DNA from: Owenweeksia hongkongensis DSM 17368
GTDB taxonomy: Bacteria; Bacteroidota; Bacteroidia; Flavobacteriales; Schleiferiaceae
Reading direction: 5' to 3'
DNA length: 64,000 nt
Assembly: GCF_000236705.1 (NCBI RefSeq)
Contig: NC_016599.1
Location: forward strand, 620,001-684,000
The notes under the pieces were generated by a model. It did no database searches, was not told the origin of the DNA, and was given only the letters and a program-made list of their open reading frames with translations. Both the position numbers and the translations under genes were made by a program. Shown one piece after another: positions 59,384-64,000 of this stretch (its first letter is position 1; each line of letters starts with the position of its first letter).

Positions 59384-60523
59384 ATGGACATCGCTATTGT
59401 TGGCGGAGGAATTACCGGACTTACCACCGCCCTTGCACTCAACAAACTGGGAATATCTTGTAAGGTTTATGAACGCGCTCCCAAACTCAATGAAGTTGGA
59501 GCTGGTATTTGGCTTCAGCCTAATGCTATGAAAGTGATGGACTGGATTGGAATTGGTGATTCCCTTCGAGAAATTGGGATGTCTGTAGCTAAAGCTGAAA
59601 TTACAAATCCGCAGCTGATCCCTATCCGTAAAAGCACCCAAGGGATGATTACCGACCCTAACGGCAACTCTATTATTGCTATTCACCGAGCTAGGCTTCA
59701 GCAAATATTATTTGATGCCTTGCCAAGTGACACCGTACAGTTAGGTATGGATTACCAAAAGCATGAAGAAGTAAATGGTAAGGTCAAAATACATTTTAGC
59801 GAAAGCGAAAAAAACTGCGACATACTACTAGCGGGCGATGGCTTAAATTCTAGAGTACGAAAACAGCTTTTTCCAAATTCCGAAACCCGCTATTCTGGTC
59901 AAACAAGCTGGCGTGGTGTTGTAAAAACTATTTTACCAAAAGGACTTGAAGGTGCTGGTTATGAAGCCTGGGGAAAGGGAATCCGCTTTGGCTTATCGCA
60001 AATTTCTCCGAATGAAGTGTATTGGTTTGCGGTGTGTAATGCTCCTCAAAATCAGAACGACAATAGGGTCACTTTAAAAGCTGATTTGAAGAAAATGTTT
60101 ATCGATTTTCATCCTTTTGTAAAGGAATTAATTCAAGAAACTCCTTTGGAGCAAATTATAAGAACGGACATCAGTGACTTGAAAAGGCTTCCAAAATGGC
60201 ACTCTAAAAATGTTTGTCTGATTGGAGATGCTGCCCACGCCACCACACCAAATATGGGCCAGGGCGCTTGTCAAGGTGTGGAAGATGCCTATTACATTTC
60301 CAACATATTGGCACAGGAAAGTGATGCAGCAGCTTTTGAGAGATTTGAAAGTGAGCGCAGAAGGAAAGTAGATTTTGTGGTAAACAATTCCTACAGATTT
60401 GGAAGCATGGCTCACAATGGTTTTGGCCAAATATTGATGAAAACGATAATGAAGCTTACGCCCGAAAAAGTGCTCGAAAACCAAATGAATTCACTTTACA
60501 ACTTGAAGCCTTCCTACCACTAA
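59384..60523 (+). CDS. FAD-dependent monooxygenase (salicylate-hydroxylase-like, group A)
   Basis: This is a 379-residue flavoprotein. The FAD motif MDIAIVGGGITGLTTALALNKLGISCKVYERAPKLNEVGAGIWLQPNAMKVMDWIG is at the N-terminus, LLAGDGLNSRVRKQLFP holds the DG motif, and VCLIGDAAHATTPNMGQGACQGVEDAYYISNIL is the GD motif with the ribityl-binding region. These are the three signatures of group A aromatic hydroxylases and epoxidases. The substrate is unknown. It opens a plus-strand group; the helicase at 60569 follows by 45 bp. Confidence 0.93.
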   Translation: MDIAIVGGGITGLTTALALNKLGISCKVYERAPKLNEVGAGIWLQPNAMKVMDWIGIGDSLREIGMSVAKAEITNPQLIPIRKSTQGMITDPNGNSIIAIHRARLQQILFDALPSDTVQLGMDYQKHEEVNGKVKIHFSESEKNCDILLAGDGLNSRVRKQLFPNSETRYSGQTSWRGVVKTILPKGLEGAGYEAWGKGIRFGLSQISPNEVYWFAVCNAPQNQNDNRVTLKADLKKMFIDFHPFVKELIQETPLEQIIRTDISDLKRLPKWHSKNVCLIGDAAHATTPNMGQGACQGVEDAYYISNILAQESDAAAFERFESERRRKVDFVVNNSYRFGSMAHNGFGQILMKTIMKLTPEKVLENQMNSLYNLKPSYH

Positions 60524-60568
60524 GTATTACGTAGCAAAAGCTGTACTTTCGCAGAAATATTTGCACCC

Positions 60569-61918
60569 ATGGATCATTTTGAGAAGTTCAAGCTCTCCAC
60601 CCCTTTACGTAATGGAATTGCCGACCTAGGTTTTGAAAAGCCAACCCCTATTCAAGAGGAAGCTTTTTCGATGATTCTTTCGGGCAAAGACATGGTGGGA
60701 ATAGCGCAAACCGGTACGGGTAAGACCTTTGCCTACATGCTGCCTATTCTTAAAGAACTGAAATTTTCGCAGCAAATACATCCTCGTATTTTGATTTTGG
60801 TACCTACCCGAGAGCTTGTAGTTCAGGTGGTAGAGCGTATTGAAGAATTTGCGAAGTACATAAATGTGCGTGTTTTGGGAGTCTATGGTGGTGTAAATAT
60901 CAATCAGCATAGTGCTGCTGCCGCTGAAGGTGCAGACATTGTGGTGGCAACTCCTGGCCGATTATATGATTTAGCGGTTAGTCGTTCGCTACAGCTAAAG
61001 CATATTTACAAACTGGTGATTGACGAAGTAGATGTAATGCTTGATTTGGGCTTTAGACCGCAGCTCACAAGTATTTTTGAACTTCTCCCGGAGCGGAGAC
61101 AAAACATCATGTTTTCGGCTACTATGACCGAAGATGTTGAAATCATGATTGACGATTTCTTTATTAAGCCTCAAAAGATTTCGATTGCCGTAAGTGGTAC
61201 TCCGCTGGATAACATTAAGCAATCATGCTATCCCGTAAAGAACTTTTATACCAAAGCCAATCTCCTAAAACATCTATTGGAAGATCGCGAAGAATTTAAA
61301 AAGGTGCTGGTTTTCGTTTCTAATAAAAGAAGTGCTGACCGCCTTTTCAATGCCTTGGAAGAAGACCTTATGTCTGATCTTTGCGTGATTCACTCTAACA
61401 AAACTCAAAATTATAGACTTCGCTCTATAGAGCAGTTTGAAGATGGTACACATCGTGTTTTGGTCACCACCGATGTAATGGCGCGTGGACTGGATTTAGA
61501 TAAAATTAGCCACGTTATAAACTTTGATACACCACGTTTTCCTGAAAACTATATGCACCGAATTGGTCGTACTGGTCGTGCCGAGCAAGAAGGAAAGTCA
61601 ATTTTGTTTTACACGGAAAAAGAAAAGGAACGAAAAGAGGCCATCGAGGAATTGATGAACTATGAAATTCCGACAGTAGATTTCCCGGAAGGTGTAGAAA
61701 TTTCTTCGCAGCTCACGCCTGATGAGCGACCAAAGGTGATTGATATGGCTAGTCAGCACAAAGTACGGCACGAACCTTCTGGCCCGGGTTTTCATGAAAA
61801 GAAGGACAAAAACAAGAAAACCAACCAAGGCGGGTCTTATCACAGAGAATTGGCAAAGAAATACAAGAAGGCTAAAACAAAGGGTGATAAGAATCAAAAT
61901 AGACGCAGGAAAAAGTAA
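60569..61918 (+). CDS. DEAD-box-type RNA helicase (DEVD variant)
   Basis: This is a 449-residue superfamily 2 helicase. The Q motif is [14 protein letters not shown], motif I AQTGTGKT, Ia PTRELVVQ, Ib TPGRL, motif II DEVD instead of DEAD, motif [31 protein letters not shown] and [11 protein letters not shown] basic C-terminal tail ([39 protein letters not shown]) should bind RNA. Likely roles are ribosome assembly or mRNA turnover, as for RhlE-type proteins. VF530 follows after 11 bp. Confidence 0.95.
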   Translation: MDHFEKFKLSTPLRNGIADLGFEKPTPIQEEAFSMILSGKDMVGIAQTGTGKTFAYMLPILKELKFSQQIHPRILILVPTRELVVQVVERIEEFAKYINVRVLGVYGGVNINQHSAAAAEGADIVVATPGRLYDLAVSRSLQLKHIYKLVIDEVDVMLDLGFRPQLTSIFELLPERRQNIMFSATMTEDVEIMIDDFFIKPQKISIAVSGTPLDNIKQSCYPVKNFYTKANLLKHLLEDREEFKKVLVFVSNKRSADRLFNALEEDLMSDLCVIHSNKTQNYRLRSIEQFEDGTHRVLVTTDVMARGLDLDKISHVINFDTPRFPENYMHRIGRTGRAEQEGKSILFYTEKEKERKEAIEELMNYEIPTVDFPEGVEISSQLTPDERPKVIDMASQHKVRHEPSGPGFHEKKDKNKKTNQGGSYHRELAKKYKKAKTKGDKNQNRRRKK

Positions 61919-61929
61919 GCATAGCCCCT

Positions 61930-62172
61930 ATGGAAGAGCAGAATAAAAGTCAATCAGAACAGCAGCCAAACAATCCTCTGCACGGTGTAAAACTGGCGGA
62001 TATTCTTGAGTTTTTGGTTGAAAAATACGGTTGGGACGAGCTGGGGATGAAAATCGATATTCGCTCTTTCAACAATAACCCTTCTATTAAATCAAGCCTT
62101 AAGTTTTTGCGCAGAACCCCTTGGGCAAGAGAGAAAGTTGAAAGGCTTTATTTGAGGGCGATTAAGAAGTAA
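61930..62172 (+). CDS. VF530-family DNA-binding protein (DUF2132)
   Basis: This is an 80-residue protein. [61 protein letters not shown] is the nearly complete VF530 domain, a small helical fold with described DNA binding. A short polar N-terminus ([14 protein letters not shown]) precedes it. It starts 11 bp after the helicase stop, so it is co-transcribed. It is a few bases from the convergent hypothetical gene. Confidence 0.93.
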   Translation: MEEQNKSQSEQQPNNPLHGVKLADILEFLVEKYGWDELGMKIDIRSFNNNPSIKSSLKFLRRTPWAREKVERLYLRAIKK

Positions 62173-62180
62173 TTCATTAC

Positions 62181-62840
62181 TTACCGAGAACTTGCTACAG
62201 CCCGGGGAGTGTTAATACTATCAAAATACACCTCATAGGACTTCTTATAGAACTCTGAATAAAACACCAATCGGTCTTTGTTCGCGCTAATAATTTCCGG
62301 ACTCCAATTATGGTATCGGTATCTAACGTAATCTGAAGCTGAAGAACTAGTCCATTCAACTGTACTGCTTTTGAAAAGAAACTCAGAATTATCTAGGAAA
62401 AAATATCCGCTGATAAAGTAAAGTCTTTCAAGGCGTTTAGATTTAGCTATTAAAGCCCTTTTACACGGTTTATTATGAAAATATCCTAGGGGTAAATATT
62501 TGATATCTCCCTTTATTGGTTGAATTACATATCCATCAAAGTTGAACTCGAAAATATGAAGAGTATCTCCAGCAGTAGTTACCATGGTGTCATATGGAAC
62601 TACATAGAAAGACAAGTATTCATCATCCGAAGGGTTTGGTAAAATAAAATTCAGAAACAGATGTAAATCCTTATAAAGTGTATCATTGTTAAAATAATCA
62701 AAAGCTACATAGCTGTTTATGTTTCCAACGATTTGATGATATTCATCCTGATTGATATATCTCATATCTTGACTATAAGACTTCATTCCCAAAGCCAGCA
62801 AAAGGAAGCCTAAGATTATTTTTTTCTTGATTTCTACCAT
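62181..62840 (-). CDS. Exported hypothetical protein
   Basis: This is a 219-residue protein with a signal peptide (MVEIKKKIILGFLLLALGMKSYSQ). The mature part is beta-rich and aromatic: YINQDEYHQIVGNINSYVAFDYFNND, SFYVVPYDTMVTTAGDTLHIFEFNFDGYVIQPI, and near the end FYSEFYKKSYEVYFDSINTP. No domain or motif I recognise, no lipobox, no T9SS tail. It is probably periplasmic. It is separated from the SRPBCC gene by 45 bp on the same strand, possibly one unit. Confidence 0.7.
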   Translation of the reverse strand: MVEIKKKIILGFLLLALGMKSYSQDMRYINQDEYHQIVGNINSYVAFDYFNNDTLYKDLHLFLNFILPNPSDDEYLSFYVVPYDTMVTTAGDTLHIFEFNFDGYVIQPIKGDIKYLPLGYFHNKPCKRALIAKSKRLERLYFISGYFFLDNSEFLFKSSTVEWTSSSASDYVRYRYHNWSPEIISANKDRLVFYSEFYKKSYEVYFDSINTPRAVASSR

Positions 62841-62885
62841 TAAATTTATTCAAGCTTTTAAAGTTAAATCACTACTCACAAAAGT

Positions 62886-63335
62886 TCACGACCACTGCAC
62901 CCCTTCCGCAAATTCCTTAAACTGATCCATCCATTTTTGGCTTTGCTTTTGAAACATTCCCGAAAAGAGTTTGGCCATCAACTTGGGCATAAAGCCATTG
63001 AACTTGGTGTATTCTACCTCTGAAGTAAACCGCGTTCGGCTATCTGAAATTCTCTCAAACCGAGTAGTTTGAGTATTACTCATATGAATATGCTCATACA
63101 GTGCCTTTTTCTCCGTTGGGAGATTGTTGCTTATAATGGTTTCAATGAGCTCCAGCTTTCGCTTGCCCTGTTTAATAATGATTTTAGACTTTGAGCCTAC
63201 GGCATGCTTTTCACCGTCCAGCAATTCGATGGATTCAAACCCATCCTGCCATTCATCAAAATGATCTTCATCCGTCCATAGCCGAACGGTTTTTTCTACT
63301 GACAAATTGATGATGGTGGTACAGATGTATTTCAT
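62886..63335 (-). CDS. SRPBCC-family (polyketide cyclase/dehydrase-like) protein
   Basis: This is a 149-residue protein of the SRPBCC/START-like fold: MKYICTTIINLSVEKTVRLWTDEDHFDEWQDGFESIELLDGEKHAVGSKSKIIIKQGKRKLELIETIISNNLPTEKKALYEH, then TTRFERISDSRTRFTSEVEYTKFNGFMPKLMAKLFSGMFQKQSQKWMDQFKEFAE. The long C-terminal helix is typical. The family binds hydrophobic ligands, and here the ligand is unknown. It has no signal peptide. It is divergent from the DEAD-box gene at 63420. Confidence 0.88.
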   Translation of the reverse strand: MKYICTTIINLSVEKTVRLWTDEDHFDEWQDGFESIELLDGEKHAVGSKSKIIIKQGKRKLELIETIISNNLPTEKKALYEHIHMSNTQTTRFERISDSRTRFTSEVEYTKFNGFMPKLMAKLFSGMFQKQSQKWMDQFKEFAEGVQWS

Positions 63336-63419
63336 GCTATATGATGTAGTTCAAAGCGCTAAAATATTAATTCTTACCAGCCTGCTTCCCTTCTTAATCC
63401 TTCCACGTAGATTTGCCGG

Positions 63420-64000
63420 ATGTTAGACACCAGAAAAAATCAGCAGCGCATTTTAGAAAAGCTAGGAATTGAAAAACTCAATCCCATGCAGGAAGAAACT
63501 CATAAAACCATTCAGTCTTCTTCAGAAGTGGTTCTCCTATCCCCTACGGGAACCGGGAAAACACTCGCTTTTTTACTTCCCATAATTGAAATGCTGAATG
63601 CTGAAAACCCTGAAGTACAGGTTTTGATTTTGGCACCTTCGCGTGAATTGGCCATGCAAATAGAGCAAGTGGCGCGTGAAATGGGCTCTGGTTTTAAAAC
63701 CAATGCAGTGTACGGTGGTCGTCCCTTTAATCAGGATAAAATAGATTTGAAACACCGCCCTGCTATTTTGGTGGGCACACCAGGAAGAATTGCTGACCAC
63801 CTACGCAGAGGAACATTTAGCACAAAATCTATCAAAACTTTGGTACTTGATGAGTTTGATAAATCTCTGGAAATTGGCTTTGAAGAAGAGATGAGCGAAA
63901 TTACCTGGGCGTTAGAAGCTGTAGAGAAAAAGATACTTACCTCTGCTACACAGCGAGCCAAAATTCCAAAGTTTGTAGGAATAAAGAACCCAAAGAAAAT
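63420..64000 (+). CDS. DEAD-box-type RNA helicase (DEFD variant), 3' end outside window
   Basis: The first 193 codons of a second SF2 helicase are visible. The Q motif reads LGIEKLNPMQEETHKT, motif I SPTGTGKT, Ia PSRELAMQ, Ib TPGRI, motif II DEFD in LVLDEFDKSLEIGF and motif III TSAT. The start at 63420 is needed to keep the Q motif; TAGATTTG at 63408-63415 is a good -7 box but only 4 bp before the ATG, which would imply a leaderless or nearly leaderless mRNA. The helicase C-terminal lobe is outside the window. It is a paralogue of the helicase at 60569. Confidence 0.92.
   Translation, partial: MLDTRKNQQRILEKLGIEKLNPMQEETHKTIQSSSEVVLLSPTGTGKTLAFLLPIIEMLNAENPEVQVLILAPSRELAMQIEQVAREMGSGFKTNAVYGGRPFNQDKIDLKHRPAILVGTPGRIADHLRRGTFSTKSIKTLVLDEFDKSLEIGFEEEMSEITWALEAVEKKILTSATQRAKIPKFVGIKNPKK

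Noticed and set aside
1-64000. CRISPR array, prophage or restriction/defence island
   Set aside because: No regularly spaced direct repeats, no phage structural genes, integrase or transposase genes and no recognisable defence proteins were found on either strand.

Overview
This window is a typical chromosomal stretch of a Bacteroidota bacterium, most likely a marine-type member of the order Flavobacteriales. Several things point that way. Many secreted proteins end in type IX secretion (T9SS) C-terminal sorting domains. Promoters match the Bacteroidota pattern TTTG-N18-20-TAnnTTTG, best seen ahead of the tRNA-Met gene and the class IV aminotransferase. The gene order bamD / rpoZ-like / coaBC / DUF4835 / recN is flavobacterial. 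There is also a SusC-type TonB receptor, and the DNA is AT-rich. No rRNA, CRISPR array, intact prophage or intact insertion sequence is visible. One tRNA gene is present.

Layout. 1-4.4 kb: the 3' end of a TrkH-type K+ transporter, a GreA-family factor, an SlyD-type FKBP isomerase and a PKD-domain T9SS surface protein. 4.4-10.6 kb: an unusual signalling neighbourhood. A minus-strand set of translationally coupled genes encodes a 115-aa protein ending in CPNKC, a 29-aa Cys-rich peptide, a 7-TM protein, a minimal histidine kinase and a LuxR-type regulator. A second set encodes a homologous lipoprotein with a CPDKC motif and a paralogous 7-TM protein. Both sets are preceded by the identical 19-bp palindrome. 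A metzincin-type protease gene lies between them. 10.6-22.3 kb: a frameshifted 2'-5' RNA ligase-like gene, an M48 peptidase, a run of secreted T9SS proteins including a trypsin-like protease, a giant propeller-type histidine kinase with its LuxR partner, a lipoprotein and a Kelch T9SS protein. 22.3-25.9 kb: gene-poor accessory DNA with a MITE-like repeat, a lipoprotein gene interrupted by an in-frame TGA and an outer-membrane barrel-like protein.

25.9-46 kb: mostly housekeeping genes. These include a TPR protein, a ribosome hibernation factor, a MazG-like enzyme, an M14 carboxypeptidase and an XRE regulator with an operator array. A possible corrinoid cluster follows (DUF6580 membrane protein, FAD oxidase, a divergent CobT-like protein and a BtuG-like propeller lipoprotein). 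Then come the recN-to-bamD operon, a glycosyltransferase / LpxH-like pair, mscL, a HAD-like protein lacking its nucleophile, pdxH, YqgE and a class IV aminotransferase. 46-64 kb: a TonB receptor with a T9SS esterase, a PAP2 phosphatase, a START-like protein, tRNA-Met, two thioredoxin-fold proteins, a five-gene minus-strand operon (GIN-domain lipoprotein, phosphohexomutase, ArnT-like transferase, TlpA-like lipoprotein, 3-hydroxyacyl-CoA dehydrogenase), an FAD monooxygenase, two DEAD-box-like helicases and VF530.

The most interesting part is the 4.4-10.6 kb region. The histidine kinase has no sensor domain of its own, and two copies of a CPxKC-protein plus 7-TM-protein cassette sit behind the same operator-like palindrome. 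This looks like a sensory relay that I cannot match to a described system. All functional statements rest on motif recognition by eye; no database search was run.
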